Assembly: GCF_020073815.1 (NCBI RefSeq)
Contig: NZ_JAIQZJ010000001.1
Location: forward strand, 496,001-560,000
Reading direction: 5' to 3'
DNA from: Nocardioides mangrovi
GTDB lineage: Bacteria > Actinomycetota > Actinomycetes > Propionibacteriales > Nocardioidaceae
Length of the DNA stretch: 64,000 nt
The notes under the pieces are model-generated. The model made no database searches and was not told the origin of the DNA. It saw only the letters and a program-made list of their open reading frames with translations. Made by a program: the position numbers and the translations under genes. Below, piece by piece: positions 35,279-44,215 of the stretch. The first letter of the stretch is position 1, and every line of letters begins with the position of its first letter.

Positions 35279-35749
35279 ATGAGGAAGGGCGAACGCGCGG
35301 CCGTGACCTTGGACGACGTCTCCAAGGCGATCATCGAACAGCTCCAGCAGGACGGGCGCCGCTCGTACGCCGCGATCGGCAAGGTCGTGGGCCTCTCCGA
35401 GGCCGCGGTGCGCCAGCGCGTCCAGCGGCTGATCGAGTCCGGCGTGATGCAGGTCGTCGCCGTCACCGACCCGCTCGAGCTCGGCTTCGCCCGGCAGGCC
35501 ATGGTCGGGGTCCGGGTCACCGGCCCGCTCGAGCCGGTCGCCGACGTCATCGCCGCGCTCGAGGAGGTCGACTACGTGGTCGTCACCGCCGGCAGCTTCG
35601 ACCTCCTCGTCGAGGTCGTCGCCGAGAGCGACGAGCACCTCCTCGAGATCATCTCGGGCCGGATCCGCACGATCGACGGCGTGGCCAGCACCGAGACCTT
35701 CATGTACCTCCGACTGCGCAAGCAGACCTACTCGTGGGGAGTCCGCTGA
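35279..35749 (+). CDS. Lrp/AsnC-family transcriptional regulator
   Basis: 156 residues. N-terminal helix-turn-helix (RRSYAAIGKVVGLSEAAVRQRVQRLIESGV, about 27-56) then a RAM ligand-binding domain (about 70-150). ATG at 35279 is used; a GTG at 35303 is an alternative. It is divergent from pot operon 2 and 6 nt upstream of the FAD oxidoreductase. Lrp proteins bind amino acids or related compounds and bind repeated short boxes, which fits the CAACGAAATC words at three promoters here. Confidence 0.85.
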   Translation: MRKGERAAVTLDDVSKAIIEQLQQDGRRSYAAIGKVVGLSEAAVRQRVQRLIESGVMQVVAVTDPLELGFARQAMVGVRVTGPLEPVADVIAALEEVDYVVVTAGSFDLLVEVVAESDEHLLEIISGRIRTIDGVASTETFMYLRLRKQTYSWGVR

Positions 35750-35754
35750 CCGCC

Positions 35755-37146
35755 GTGTCCGACCCCGATCCGCACTGGGAGCGTCTCTCCCTCTGGCACG
35801 ATACGGTCGGCGAGCCGACGCCGTGGACCCCACGCCCGGCCCTCGACGGCGACACCGACGCCGACGTCGCGATCGTCGGCGCCGGCCTCACCGGCCTCTG
35901 GACCGCCCGCTACCTGGCCGAGGCCGACCCCGAGCTGCGCGTGGTCGTGCTCGAGGCGGAGACCGCCGGCTTCGGCGCCTCCGGCCGCAACGGCGGCTGG
36001 TGCTCGGCGCTCTTCCCCGCCTCGCTCGGCACCCTGGCCGGGATGTCCGACCGGACCGGCGCGCTCGCGCAGCACCGCGCGATGCGGGAGACCGTCGGCG
36101 AGGTCGCCCGGGCCGCCGCGGACGAGGGGATCGACGCCGATCTCGCGAAGGGCGGCACGATCGTGCTCGCCCGCAGCCGGGCCCAGTGGCGCCGGGCGCG
36201 CGCCGAGGTCGCGGAGGCCCGTGAGTGGGACCGCGGCGAGGACGACCTGCGGCTCCTCGACCGCAGCGAGGCGACCGCCGTGCTGCGGGGCAGCCGCACC
36301 GTGGGCGCGACGTACACCCCCGACTGCGCGGCCCTCCACCCCGCGCGCCTGGTGCGCGGCCTCGCGTCCGCGGTCGAGCGCCGCGGCGTGACCGTCCACG
36401 AGCGCACCCGTGTCACGGCGATCGAGCCCGGCACGGTGCACACCCGGCAGGGCCGGGTCCGGGCCCGGACCATCCTGCGCGCGACCGAGGGCTACACCTC
36501 CGGCCTGAAGGGCGAGTCCCGCACGATGGTGCCGGTCTACTCGCTGATCATCGCGACCGAGCCGCTGCCGGCCGCGGTGTGGGACGAGATCGGACTCGCC
36601 CGGCGCGAGACCTTCTCCGACCACCGCCACCTGATCATCTACGGCCAGCGGACGGCCGACGACCGGCTGGTCTTCGGCGGTCGTGGTGCGCCCTACCACC
36701 TCGGCTCACGGATCCGGCCGGAGTACGACCGGGACGAGCGCGTCTTCGCGCGCCTCTACGCCACGCTGATCGACCTCTTCCCGATGCTCTCCGGCACCCG
36801 CGTCACCCACGCCTGGGGTGGCGCGCTCGGCATCCCCCGCGACTGGTGCGCCTCGGTCGGGCTCGACACCGAGACCGGGCTCGGTTGGGCCGGCGGGTAC
36901 GTCGGCGACGGGGTGAGCACGACGAACCTCGCCGGCCGCACCCTGCGCGACCTCGTGCTCGGCCACGACACCGAGCTCACCCGACTGCCGTGGGTCGGCC
37001 ACCGCTCGCCCCGGTGGGAGCCGGAGCCACTGCGCTGGCTCGGCATCAATGCCGGCCTGCGCGCCATGACCTTCGCCGACGCGGAGGAGTCGCTCACCCG
37101 GCTGCCGAGCCTGACCGCGAAGGTGGTCAGCCCGCTGCTGGGCTGA
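35755..37146 (+). CDS. FAD-dependent amine oxidoreductase (DAO/PuuB-like)
   Basis: About 463 residues from GTG at 35755; a GTG at 35734 is an in-frame alternative. A dinucleotide-binding motif VAIVGAGLTGLWTARYL lies at about residue 40, followed by GFGASGRNGGWCSALFP, the segment typical of the DAO family including gamma-glutamylputrescine oxidase PuuB. The C-terminal ATEGYTSGL and GWAGGYVGDGV stretches bind FAD. It would oxidise a primary or secondary amine to an aldehyde. No glutamine-synthetase-like PuuA is in the window. It ends overlapping the convergent M1 peptidase by 20 nt. Confidence 0.82.
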   Translation: MSDPDPHWERLSLWHDTVGEPTPWTPRPALDGDTDADVAIVGAGLTGLWTARYLAEADPELRVVVLEAETAGFGASGRNGGWCSALFPASLGTLAGMSDRTGALAQHRAMRETVGEVARAAADEGIDADLAKGGTIVLARSRAQWRRARAEVAEAREWDRGEDDLRLLDRSEATAVLRGSRTVGATYTPDCAALHPARLVRGLASAVERRGVTVHERTRVTAIEPGTVHTRQGRVRARTILRATEGYTSGLKGESRTMVPVYSLIIATEPLPAAVWDEIGLARRETFSDHRHLIIYGQRTADDRLVFGGRGAPYHLGSRIRPEYDRDERVFARLYATLIDLFPMLSGTRVTHAWGGALGIPRDWCASVGLDTETGLGWAGGYVGDGVSTTNLAGRTLRDLVLGHDTELTRLPWVGHRSPRWEPEPLRWLGINAGLRAMTFADAEESLTRLPSLTAKVVSPLLG

Positions 37147-38617
37147 GGTCCCCCAGGCCGTTGGCCTCGGTGTCGGCCGGCTTCGTCGAGCTGTGCAGCC
37201 AGGCGTCGAAGAAGCCGCCGAGGTCGAGGCCGGTCTGCTCCTCGGCGTACGCCTCGAACTGCGCGGTCGAGCCGTTGCCCCCGGCGTGCGCGGCCGCCCA
37301 GCCGCGCAGCAGCGCGAAGAACGCGTCGTCGTCGCCGATGAGGTTGCGCAGCGCCTGGATCGCCATCGCGCCGCGCTGGTAGACGAAGCCGTCGAAGATC
37401 CAGTTGACGCAGGCGTCGTGCTCGGGGCACGGGTCGGCGACCTCGTGGTGCCAGAAGTCGTCGACGGCCAGGCGGTCGTCGTACTGCTGGCGCAGCGCCT
37501 CGTTGGCGGTCTGGTCGCCGAGGTGCTCGGCCCAGTAGTCCTCGAAGAAGGTCGCGAGCCCCTCGTTGAGCCAGATGTCCTGCCAGTGGTGCACGGCCAC
37601 CGAGTCGCCGAACCACTGGTGCGCGAGCTCGTGGACCACCGTCGAGACCATCGCCGGACCCGCGCCCCACCACTCGTACGTCGGACGGGTCTGGTTCTCG
37701 AGCGCGAAGCCGGGGCTCAGGTTGGTGATCACGCCGCCGGTCGACGAGAACGGGTAGTCGCCGAGCGACTGCTCCAGCCAGGACAGCAGCTCCGGCGTGC
37801 GCTTGACCAGCTGCATCGCCTTCTTCTCGGTGCCCGGACCCCAGCCGCTCTGGTCGAGGCGCTTCGACACCGCGACGTACCACGGGGTGCCGTCGTCGCC
37901 GGTGCCGTGGGCCACGGCGTACGGGCCGGCGGCGAAGAACGCGAGGTAGGGCACCATCGGCTCGTCGGCCTTCCAGTGCGTGGTCGCCAGGCGACCGTGG
38001 ACGGTCCGGCCCTTGCGGGTGCCGTTGGCGACCACGGTCTTGCCCTTCGGCACCGTGACGTGGATGTCGACCAACGCCTTGTCGAGCGGGTGGTCGTTGG
38101 AGGGGAACCACCAGGGCGCCATGTGCGGCTGGTTCATCGCGACCACCTCGTGGCCGTCGGCCAGCCAGTTGCTCTCGCCCTCGTAGGAGTAGCGGCCCGG
38201 GTGGCCGGCGTAGCGGACGACGAGCCTGGTCTTCTCCCCGGCGTCGAGCGGGAGCTTGATCCGCAGCTCGTGGTCGGCCTGTCCGCTGCGGGAGAAGGAC
38301 AGCTTCCTCCCGGACGACGTGACCTTGCTGACCGGCAGCAGGAAGTCGAGGTCGAAGCCCTTGAGGTCCTCGGTCGCCGTCAGCGTCACCCGGGTCCAGC
38401 CGCTCAGCCGGCGGCTGTCGAAGTCGTAGCGGTCGTGGATCTCGTAGCGCTGGACGTCGATCCCGCCGTTGCCGTCGAGCGGGAAGTAGGGGTCGCCGAT
38501 CCCGGGGGCACCCCACGTCGCCCCCGCCTCGGCGCCCTCCGCCGTCGGGGCGACGACCGGGTTCAGCAGCAGGGCCGCGGCGGCAGCGGTGGCGAGAGCG
38601 GCGGTACGGCGGATCAC
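37127..38617 (-). CDS. Secreted M1-family zinc metallopeptidase
   Basis: 496 residues with a Sec signal peptide (MIRRTAALATAAAAALLL, cleavage near AEGAEA). The zinc site is complete: HELAHQ (His about 329 and 333, Glu 330) and Glu about 352 in WLNEGLATFFE, 18 residues later. The exopeptidase motif usually GxMEN reads GFALEN. It is shorter than PepN-type aminopeptidases (~850), with only the N-terminal saddle and catalytic domain, as in many actinobacterial secreted M1 peptidases. It probably trims peptides outside the cell. Confidence 0.88.
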   Translation of the reverse strand: MIRRTAALATAAAAALLLNPVVAPTAEGAEAGATWGAPGIGDPYFPLDGNGGIDVQRYEIHDRYDFDSRRLSGWTRVTLTATEDLKGFDLDFLLPVSKVTSSGRKLSFSRSGQADHELRIKLPLDAGEKTRLVVRYAGHPGRYSYEGESNWLADGHEVVAMNQPHMAPWWFPSNDHPLDKALVDIHVTVPKGKTVVANGTRKGRTVHGRLATTHWKADEPMVPYLAFFAAGPYAVAHGTGDDGTPWYVAVSKRLDQSGWGPGTEKKAMQLVKRTPELLSWLEQSLGDYPFSSTGGVITNLSPGFALENQTRPTYEWWGAGPAMVSTVVHELAHQWFGDSVAVHHWQDIWLNEGLATFFEDYWAEHLGDQTANEALRQQYDDRLAVDDFWHHEVADPCPEHDACVNWIFDGFVYQRGAMAIQALRNLIGDDDAFFALLRGWAAAHAGGNGSTAQFEAYAEEQTGLDLGGFFDAWLHSSTKPADTEANGLGDLSPAAG

Positions 38618-38686
38618 GCGGTCAACCTAACCGACCCGCCGGGCCGGGGTGTCGCCACGCGACGCCCTCACTGCGATGACTCTAGT

Positions 38687-38818
38687 TATGCACTCGACTT
38701 CGACGGAGGTGCCACGGAGGTCCTCCCACTGGAGGTCCCCGGTCCGGGGAACCGCTGCTACGTGGTGCACGACGGACGGACCCGGCCGGTCGCACCCCCG
38801 GGCGGGGCGTTCCTGTCG
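38687..38818 (+). pseudogene. Probable remnant of a metallo-beta-lactamase-fold gene (N-terminal fragment)
   Basis: One frame reads ...TEVLPLEVPGPGNRCYVVHDGRTR..., which resembles the opening strands of sulfur-dioxygenase/rhodanese-type MBL proteins (typically ...LGNRSYVVHDG...VVVDPQRD). Similarity stops after about 40 residues, with no HxHxDH motif and no start codon with ribosome-binding site. The break point is beside the repeat at 38838, suggesting loss of the rest by a rearrangement there. The resemblance is by eye only. Confidence 0.35.
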
Positions 38819-38837
38819 TGCTGGCCGGCGACCTGCA

Positions 38838-38907
38838 TGAGTCCCCGGTGCACCGGGGACTCCCGCACCTCGGGGTTGCAACGGCCCCGAGGTGCCAGGA
38901 CTGCCCG
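38838..38907. repeat. Two-hairpin interspersed repeat, copy B
   Basis: A perfect 24-bp palindrome (38839-38862; core CCCCGGTGCACCGGGG) is followed by a hairpin with perfect 11-bp arms, GCACCTCGGGG (38865-38875) and CCCCGAGGTGC (38885-38895), around a TTGCAACGG loop, then CAGGACTGCCC. Layout and words match 8670-8736; compensating changes keep both stems paired. Confidence 0.8.
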
Positions 38908-39037
38908 AACGCTGTGACCAGTGGGGCTGTCGGGGCGGGCCGAGTGAGCGGAAATTCGGTTGCCGCCTGTCGTACCGAGGTCCCACACTCGCTACCAGCG
39001 TCCGGAGGAGCCGGGTGCCCGGTGAGAGGAGCGTGAC

Positions 39038-39133
39038 ATGTCCGTGACTGTCCTTGGCCTGTCCGCAGACCACTTCTCTCACCTCTGGAGCACCTCCACC
39101 GATGTCTTCCGACTTCACGTACTACCCCTCTGA
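39038..39133 (+). CDS. Short upstream ORF overlapping the RIO kinase start
   Basis: 31 codons beginning MSVTVLGLSADHFSHLW. The ATG at 39038 has GAGAGGAG 7 nt upstream, by far the best ribosome-binding site in the region, whereas the kinase ATG at 39102 has only a distant CTGGAG. The ORF runs across the kinase start in another frame and stops 29 nt into it. It may be a leader peptide coupling or limiting kinase translation, or the kinase may start elsewhere. Confidence 0.4.
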   Translation: MSVTVLGLSADHFSHLWSTSTDVFRLHVLPL

Positions 39134-39995
39134 CACCTCCGACCTCTCCGACGTCGATCCCCGCTTCGTCTTCGACTTCCGGGCCGCCGACGACCTCGCC
39201 GACGGCCAGCGCTGGTCGACCTGGCTCTCCGTGGAGCCGCTCTCCCGCGGCCCCGAGCCCCGCCCCGACTGGGTGGTGACGTCCCAGGCGGCCGTCGACA
39301 CCGAGCTCGGGATCCTCAAGACCGGCAAGGAGGCGGACGCGTTCCTCCTCGAGCGCGCCGTCCCCGGCTCCACTCCGCCCGATCAAGGGGAGCCGGGCGA
39401 GGCGGTGGTGATGGTGGCCAAGCGCTACCGGTCCACCGACCACCGCACCTTCCACCGGGCCGCGGCCTACACCGAGGGCCGCAGCATGAAGCGCTCGCGC
39501 GACGAGCGGGCGATCAAGCGCAAGAGCACCTTCGGCAAGCTGGTCGCCACCGGCGAGTGGGCCGTCTCGGAGTGGGACGCCCTCAAGCGCTGCTGGTCGC
39601 TCGGCCTGCCGGTCCCCTACCCCGTGCAGATCGACGGCACCGAGATCCTCATGGAGTGGATCACCGACGACGACGGCGAGAGCGCCCCGCGGCTGGCGCA
39701 GACCCGGCCGGAGCCGACGCTGCTCGCGTCGTACTTCGACCAGCTGCGCGACGCGATGGCGATCCTCGCCCAGCACGGGCTCGTGCACGGCGACCTGTCG
39801 GCGTACAACCTGCTCGCCGCCGGCGAGCGGCTGGTGATCATCGACCTGCCGCAGATGGTCGACCTGGCGGGCAATCTCAACGGCGCCGACTTCCTGATGC
39901 GCGACTGTGCCAACGTGTGCGGCTGGTTCCGCTCCCGGGGACTCGACGTCGACGAGCACGCGCTCTTCGCCGAGCTGCTCGCGGTCGCCTTCTAG
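39102..39995 (+). CDS. RIO1-type atypical serine protein kinase
   Basis: 297 residues from ATG at 39102. Kinase features are the GKEADAFLL phosphate region, lysine in VVMVAKRYR, catalytic loop HGDLSAYNLL and metal-binding Asp in VIIDLPQMVD. The basic segment MKRSRDERAIKRKSTFGK is also typical of RIO kinases. In eukaryotes and archaea RIO1 acts in small-subunit ribosome maturation; bacterial roles are unclear. A TTG at 39054 would add 16 residues. It is followed 10 nt later by the LOG-family gene. Confidence 0.85.
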   Translation: MSSDFTYYPSDTSDLSDVDPRFVFDFRAADDLADGQRWSTWLSVEPLSRGPEPRPDWVVTSQAAVDTELGILKTGKEADAFLLERAVPGSTPPDQGEPGEAVVMVAKRYRSTDHRTFHRAAAYTEGRSMKRSRDERAIKRKSTFGKLVATGEWAVSEWDALKRCWSLGLPVPYPVQIDGTEILMEWITDDDGESAPRLAQTRPEPTLLASYFDQLRDAMAILAQHGLVHGDLSAYNLLAAGERLVIIDLPQMVDLAGNLNGADFLMRDCANVCGWFRSRGLDVDEHALFAELLAVAF

Positions 39996-40005
39996 GGTCT
40001 GGGGT

Positions 40006-40929
40006 GTGCGCAGACGCAAGGTGGTGCGGGGCGAGCCCGACGAGCTGGTCCTCCGGCTCGAGCGACGGGTCGCGGCCGCGCCGGAGATCCCCGTCGACGC
40101 GGCGCGGGAGCGGCTCTACTCCCCCGGCGAGCTCTACGACACCCCGGCGTACGCCGACTCGCTGGACGCCCGGGCCCACGACTGGGCCCGGGCGCCCCGC
40201 ACCCCCGAGGACGCCCTCTGCCGGGCACTGCACGACCACGCGATCGACGTCGCGCTCGAGCAGTGGGTGGCGGGCCGGCACCTGGTCGGCGTGATGGGCG
40301 GCCACCGGGTCGATCGCGGCGAGGCGGCGTACGCCGACGCGGCCCGGCTCGGCGCCGGGCTCGGTCGCGACCACGTCGTCGCCACCGGCGGCGGCCCGGG
40401 CGCGATGGAGGCGGCCAACCTCGGCGGCCACTTCGCCGACGCCCCCGACACCCTGGCCGACGCGCTCGAACGACTCGCGGCGGTACCGTCGTACCACCCC
40501 TCCGTCGACGCGTGGGTCGGGCTCGCCTTCGGAGTGCTGGCCGACCACCCCGGCGGCCGCGACAGCCTGGGCATCCCGACCTGGCACTACGGGCACGAGC
40601 CACCCAACCCCTTCGCCACGGCGATCGCGAAGTACTTCCGCAACTCCCTGCGCGAGGCGATCCTGCTCGAGGTCTGCGACGCCGGGATCGTCTTCCTCCC
40701 GGGCGTCGGCGGCACCGTGCAGGAGATCTTCCAGGACGCCTGCGAGAACTACTACGCCGACGAGGAGCACGTCGCGCCGATGGTGCTGGTCGGCACGTCG
40801 TACTGGACCGAGGAGCTGCCGGCCTGGCCGCTGCTCCGCGAGCTGGCCCGGGGGCGGCCGATGGAGCGCCACGTGCACCTCGTGCCCGACGTCGACGCCG
40901 CAACACACCTCATTGTTTCGGGGACGTGA
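40006..40929 (+). CDS. LOG-family (lysine-decarboxylase-like) nucleotide-binding protein
   Basis: 307 residues from GTG at 40006. The Rossmann-like core has GVMGGHRVDRGEAAYADAA, GGGPGAMEAANLGG and PGVGGTVQEIFQDA, the last being a variant of the PGGxGTxxE motif of LOG cytokinin-activating phosphoribohydrolases. The N-terminal ~90 residues and internal insert make it longer than plant-type LOG proteins (~200), placing it in the large-LOG group. It may hydrolyse a nucleoside 5'-monophosphate. It is probably co-transcribed with the RIO kinase. Confidence 0.78.
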   Translation: MRRRKVVRGEPDELVLRLERRVAAAPEIPVDAARERLYSPGELYDTPAYADSLDARAHDWARAPRTPEDALCRALHDHAIDVALEQWVAGRHLVGVMGGHRVDRGEAAYADAARLGAGLGRDHVVATGGGPGAMEAANLGGHFADAPDTLADALERLAAVPSYHPSVDAWVGLAFGVLADHPGGRDSLGIPTWHYGHEPPNPFATAIAKYFRNSLREAILLEVCDAGIVFLPGVGGTVQEIFQDACENYYADEEHVAPMVLVGTSYWTEELPAWPLLRELARGRPMERHVHLVPDVDAATHLIVSGT

Positions 40930-40944
40930 ACGCCGGGCGAAGCA

Positions 40945-40950
40945 TAGATT
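40945..40950 (+). promoter_or_regulatory. -10 box of the metallophosphoesterase gene
   Basis: TAGATT, 6 nt before the GTG start at 40957; no ribosome-binding site. Consistent with a leaderless transcript. Confidence 0.45.
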
Positions 40951-40956
40951 GACGCG

Positions 40957-42579
40957 GTGCAGATCTCTCGTCGTGACCTCTTCAAGACCAGCGCCGTCCT
41001 CGGCGGCACCCTCGCCCTCGGCGGCCGCGGCCTGGCCGACGCCGCCGTCGCCGGCACCACCAGCGCACCCCGCGCCACGGCCAAGGTCGCGACCCTCGCG
41101 AAGACCCTCGACAAGGGCACGCCCGGCGCGGGCGGCTGGGTCGAGGTCGTCGAGCTCGCGGGCGAGCCGCACCGGGTCCGCACAGGCCTCGGTGCCTCCG
41201 CCGGCAAGAAGCGGGCGGCGAAGCGCAAGGGCCTCCTCGCCTTCGCCCAGCTCTCCGACGTCCACGTGATCGACGCCCAGTCGCCGGTCCGGGTCGAGTA
41301 CGCCGACGAGGGCGTCAGCAGCAGCGCCTACCGGCCGCAGGAGATGCTCAGCGCGCACGTCGCCGACGCCATGGTCCGCGAGATCAACGCCATCGGCACC
41401 GGCCCGGTCACCGGGAAGCCGCTCGCCTTCGCCCTCCAGACCGGCGACAACTCCGACACCACGCAGTACAACGAGATCCGCTGGAACATCGACATCCTCG
41501 ACGGCCAGACCGTCCGGCCGGACTCCGGCGACCTGACCAAGGTCGAGAGCGTGATGGACCAGGACCCGGCCTACTACAACGCCTCGTTCTGGCACCCCGA
41601 CGGCACCCCGGACGGGTTGACCGACGACATCTACCGGAGCACCTACGGCTTCCCGACCGTGCCCGGTCTGCTGGACGCGGCCCGCGCCTCCTTCCAGGCC
41701 GAGGGCCTCGACATGCCGTGGTACGCCGCGATGGGCAACCACGACGGGCTCGTCCAGGGCAACTTCACCGTCACCGACAGCTACAACGCCCAGGCCATCA
41801 GCGCCACCAAGAAGGTCTGGGACCCGAGCGGAACGGTGGTCAACCGCCCCATCACCGCCGACCCCGACCGTCGCCTGCTGCACCGCACCGACTGGGTCGC
41901 CGAGCACTTCACCACGGCCGGCACCCCCGTCGGTCACGGCTTCACCGCCGAGAACCAGGCGAAGGGCACCGCCTACTACACCTTCGACCAGGGCAAGGTC
42001 CGCTTCATCGTCCTCGACACCGTCGCGACCTTCGGCGACAAGGGCGCCCTGGACGCGGCGCAGTTCGCGTGGCTGAAGAAGCTGCTCGCCCGGAGCACGA
42101 AGAAGCTCGTGGTGGTCGCCAGCCACCACCCGCTCGCGTCGTTCTCCGACCACTCGCTGGCCGGCCAGATCAAGAACACGCTGCTCAAGTACGACAACGT
42201 GATCGCCTGGGTCAACGGCCACACCCACACCAACCAGATCTGGGCGCACCCCAAGAAGAAGAAGGTCAAGGGCAAGAAGAAGCCCGTCAGCGGCTTCTGG
42301 GAGATCAACACCGCGTCCCACATCGACTGGCCGCAGCAGTCCCGTCTCATCGAGATCGTGGACAACAAGGACGGCACGGTGTCGATCTTCACCACCATGC
42401 TCGACCACGCGGCGGCGACGACGCCCGACCTCGAGGACCTGAGCGACCCGATGAACCTGGCGTCGATCTCGCGGCTCATCACCGCCAACGACTACCAGGA
42501 GCGGGACAACCACCGACGGGGCGCCCGCAACGCGCGCAACGTCGAGCTCCTGGTGCCTGCCCCGGCGTTCCTGCGCTAA
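40957..42579 (+). CDS. Tat-exported metallophosphoesterase
   Basis: A 540-residue protein with a twin-arginine signal (SRRDLFKTSAVLGG). The calcineurin-like fold is shown by FAQLSDVHVIDAQ (first Asp-x-His), LQTGDNSD (metal Asp), MGNHDG (Asn-His), ASHHPLAS and NGHTHTN. It fits a family of long actinobacterial secreted phosphoesterases with inserts between the motifs. A lysine-rich loop (about residue 430, PKKKKVKGKKK) is unusual and may bind polyanions. The substrate is unknown; phosphate scavenging from nucleotides or lipids is plausible. Confidence 0.85.
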   Translation: MQISRRDLFKTSAVLGGTLALGGRGLADAAVAGTTSAPRATAKVATLAKTLDKGTPGAGGWVEVVELAGEPHRVRTGLGASAGKKRAAKRKGLLAFAQLSDVHVIDAQSPVRVEYADEGVSSSAYRPQEMLSAHVADAMVREINAIGTGPVTGKPLAFALQTGDNSDTTQYNEIRWNIDILDGQTVRPDSGDLTKVESVMDQDPAYYNASFWHPDGTPDGLTDDIYRSTYGFPTVPGLLDAARASFQAEGLDMPWYAAMGNHDGLVQGNFTVTDSYNAQAISATKKVWDPSGTVVNRPITADPDRRLLHRTDWVAEHFTTAGTPVGHGFTAENQAKGTAYYTFDQGKVRFIVLDTVATFGDKGALDAAQFAWLKKLLARSTKKLVVVASHHPLASFSDHSLAGQIKNTLLKYDNVIAWVNGHTHTNQIWAHPKKKKVKGKKKPVSGFWEINTASHIDWPQQSRLIEIVDNKDGTVSIFTTMLDHAAATTPDLEDLSDPMNLASISRLITANDYQERDNHRRGARNARNVELLVPAPAFLR

Positions 42580-42598
42580 CCGGTCGTCACGCGACCGG
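42580..42598. terminator. Bidirectional hairpin between convergent genes
   Basis: CCGGTCG (42580-42586) pairs with CGACCGG (42592-42598) around TCACG, immediately after the phosphoesterase stop and 14 nt before the rlmN stop on the other strand. Confidence 0.5.
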
Positions 42599-42612
42599 GG
42601 CCGGAGCGGCGC

Positions 42613-43737
42613 TCAGGCCTCGGTCGCGGCCAGCTGGCCGCACGCGCCGTCGATCTCGCGGCCGCGGGTGTCCCGCACCGTCGTCGGGATGCCCTTGGCC
42701 TCGAGCCGGCGGACGAACTCGCGCTCGTCGGCCGGGTCGGACGCCGTCCACTTCGAGCCGGGGGTCGGGTTCAGCGGGATCAGGTTCACGTGCACCCAGC
42801 CCCAGTCGCCGCGCTCGCGGAGCACGTCGGCGAGCAGGTCGGCGCGCCAGGCCTGGTCGTTGATGCCGCGCATCATGGCGTACTCGATCGAGACCCGGCG
42901 CTTGGTGACCTTGGCGTAGTTCCACGCGGCGTCGACGGTCTCGGCGACCGAGAAGCGGGTGTTGATCGGGACCAGCTCGTTGCGCAGCTCGTCGTCGGGG
43001 GCGTGGAGGCTGAGCGCGAGGGTGACCGGGATGCCCTCGTCGGCCAGCTGCAGCATCCTCGGCACCAGGCCGACCGTCGAGACGGTGATGCCGCGCGCGC
43101 TCATGCCGAGGCCGTCGGGGGTCGGGTCGGTGAGGCGGCGGACGGTGCCCATCACGGCCTTGTAGTTGGCCAGCGGCTCACCCATGCCCATGAACACGAC
43201 GTTGGACACCCGGCCCGGGCCGCCCGGCACCTCGCCACGGGCCAGGGCCCGGGCGCCGGCGACGACCTGCTCGACGATCTCCGCGGTCGACATGTTGCGC
43301 TGCAGGCCGCCCTGGCCGGTGGCGCAGAAGGGGCAGGCCATGCCGCAGCCGGCCTGGCTCGAGACGCACATGGTGGCGCGGTCGGGGTAGCGCATCAGCA
43401 CCGACTCGACCAGCGCGCCGTCGAAGAGCTTCCACAGCGTCTTGCGGGTGGTGCCCCGGTCCGCCTCCATGGTGCGGAGGGGGGTCATCAGCGAGGGCAG
43501 CAGGCCCTCGACGAGCTCGTCGCGCTGGCCGGCCGGCAGGTCGGTCATCTCGGCCGGGTCGTCGACCAGGCGGGCGAAGTAGTGGGTCGAGAGCTGCTTG
43601 GCCCGGAAGCCCGGCAGGCCCAGCTCCTCGAGGCGGGCCTTGCGCTCGTCGGGGGTGAGGTCGGCCAGGTGCCGCGGCGGCTTCTTGCGACCGCGCGGCT
43701 CGTCGAACACCAGGGGCAGGGGCTTCGGCTCGGACAT
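42613..43737 (-). CDS. rlmN: 23S rRNA/tRNA adenine-C2 methyltransferase
   Basis: 374 residues from ATG at 43737 (GTG at 43743 is possible). The radical-SAM cluster motif CGMACPFC (CxxxCxxC, near residue 131) and downstream [10 protein letters not shown] are diagnostic. The motif [17 protein letters not shown] and the conserved C-terminal Cys in DGACGQL, which forms the methyl-carrying thiol adduct, are present. It methylates A2503 of 23S rRNA and A37 of some tRNAs, tuning the peptidyl-transferase centre. It is in its usual actinobacterial place downstream of cdsA. Confidence 0.93.
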   Translation of the reverse strand: MSEPKPLPLVFDEPRGRKKPPRHLADLTPDERKARLEELGLPGFRAKQLSTHYFARLVDDPAEMTDLPAGQRDELVEGLLPSLMTPLRTMEADRGTTRKTLWKLFDGALVESVLMRYPDRATMCVSSQAGCGMACPFCATGQGGLQRNMSTAEIVEQVVAGARALARGEVPGGPGRVSNVVFMGMGEPLANYKAVMGTVRRLTDPTPDGLGMSARGITVSTVGLVPRMLQLADEGIPVTLALSLHAPDDELRNELVPINTRFSVAETVDAAWNYAKVTKRRVSIEYAMMRGINDQAWRADLLADVLRERGDWGWVHVNLIPLNPTPGSKWTASDPADEREFVRRLEAKGIPTTVRDTRGREIDGACGQLAATEA

Positions 43738-43779
43738 CGCCACCGATCATCCCACCCGGGCGGCCGCGGCCGCGATTCG

Positions 43780-44160
43780 TCAGCTCTGGTAGGTGACCAT
43801 GTACCAGAGCACGAGGGCCGCGACCCCGGCAACCACGATCGCCGTGACGAGCATCCCGACCAGCATGAAGAGGCCGAACCGCCGCGTCCGCGGCACGACC
43901 ACCAGCCCGATCGGGATCACCAGCGTGACCAGGACGAAGGGGAAGAGGTCCTCGGCGGTGTTGTAGGAGAAGAGCAGGTTCAGGATCGCGATGAAGAGGC
44001 CCGGCACCAGGATCACGAAGCCGAGACCGGTGAAGAAGCCGGTGAGCGCGGTGAACGTCGGGTGGTCGCGGTGCCACCAGTTGGGCTGCCGCTCCTCGCC
44101 ACCCGCGTCGTCCGCGGACCCCTGCTCCTGCTCGGGGCTCCGCTCCTGGTCCGTGCTCAT
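43780..44160 (-). CDS. Small conserved membrane protein
   Basis: 126 residues from ATG at 44160 with a G-rich ribosome-binding site. The N-terminal 45 residues are acidic and polar, then three hydrophobic helices (about 46-70, 80-98, 103-123). No known domain is recognised. It sits between a histidine phosphatase and rlmN on the same strand. It is probably an inner-membrane protein with the N-terminus in the cytosol. Confidence 0.6.
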   Translation of the reverse strand: MSTDQERSPEQEQGSADDAGGEERQPNWWHRDHPTFTALTGFFTGLGFVILVPGLFIAILNLLFSYNTAEDLFPFVLVTLVIPIGLVVVPRTRRFGLFMLVGMLVTAIVVAGVAALVLWYMVTYQS

Positions 44161-44215
44161 CCCACCCACCCTAGGCGGCACCACCGCAGGTCGACGTACG
44201 CCGCTCCGGGGCCGG

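Larger units (their letters stand above)
38618..39037. other. 420-nt gap: decayed gene fragment, two-hairpin repeat and RIO kinase leader
   Basis: No intact gene is supported here. The stretch holds a short coding remnant resembling the start of a metallo-beta-lactamase-fold protein, then the second copy of the two-hairpin repeat, then about 130 nt leading to a strong ribosome-binding site at 39023-39030. Confidence 0.5.

Noticed and set aside
39943..39960. Third copy of the two-hairpin repeat (ccggggactc word)
   Set aside because: The match is only one short word inside the RIO kinase coding sequence, with no hairpin partners.
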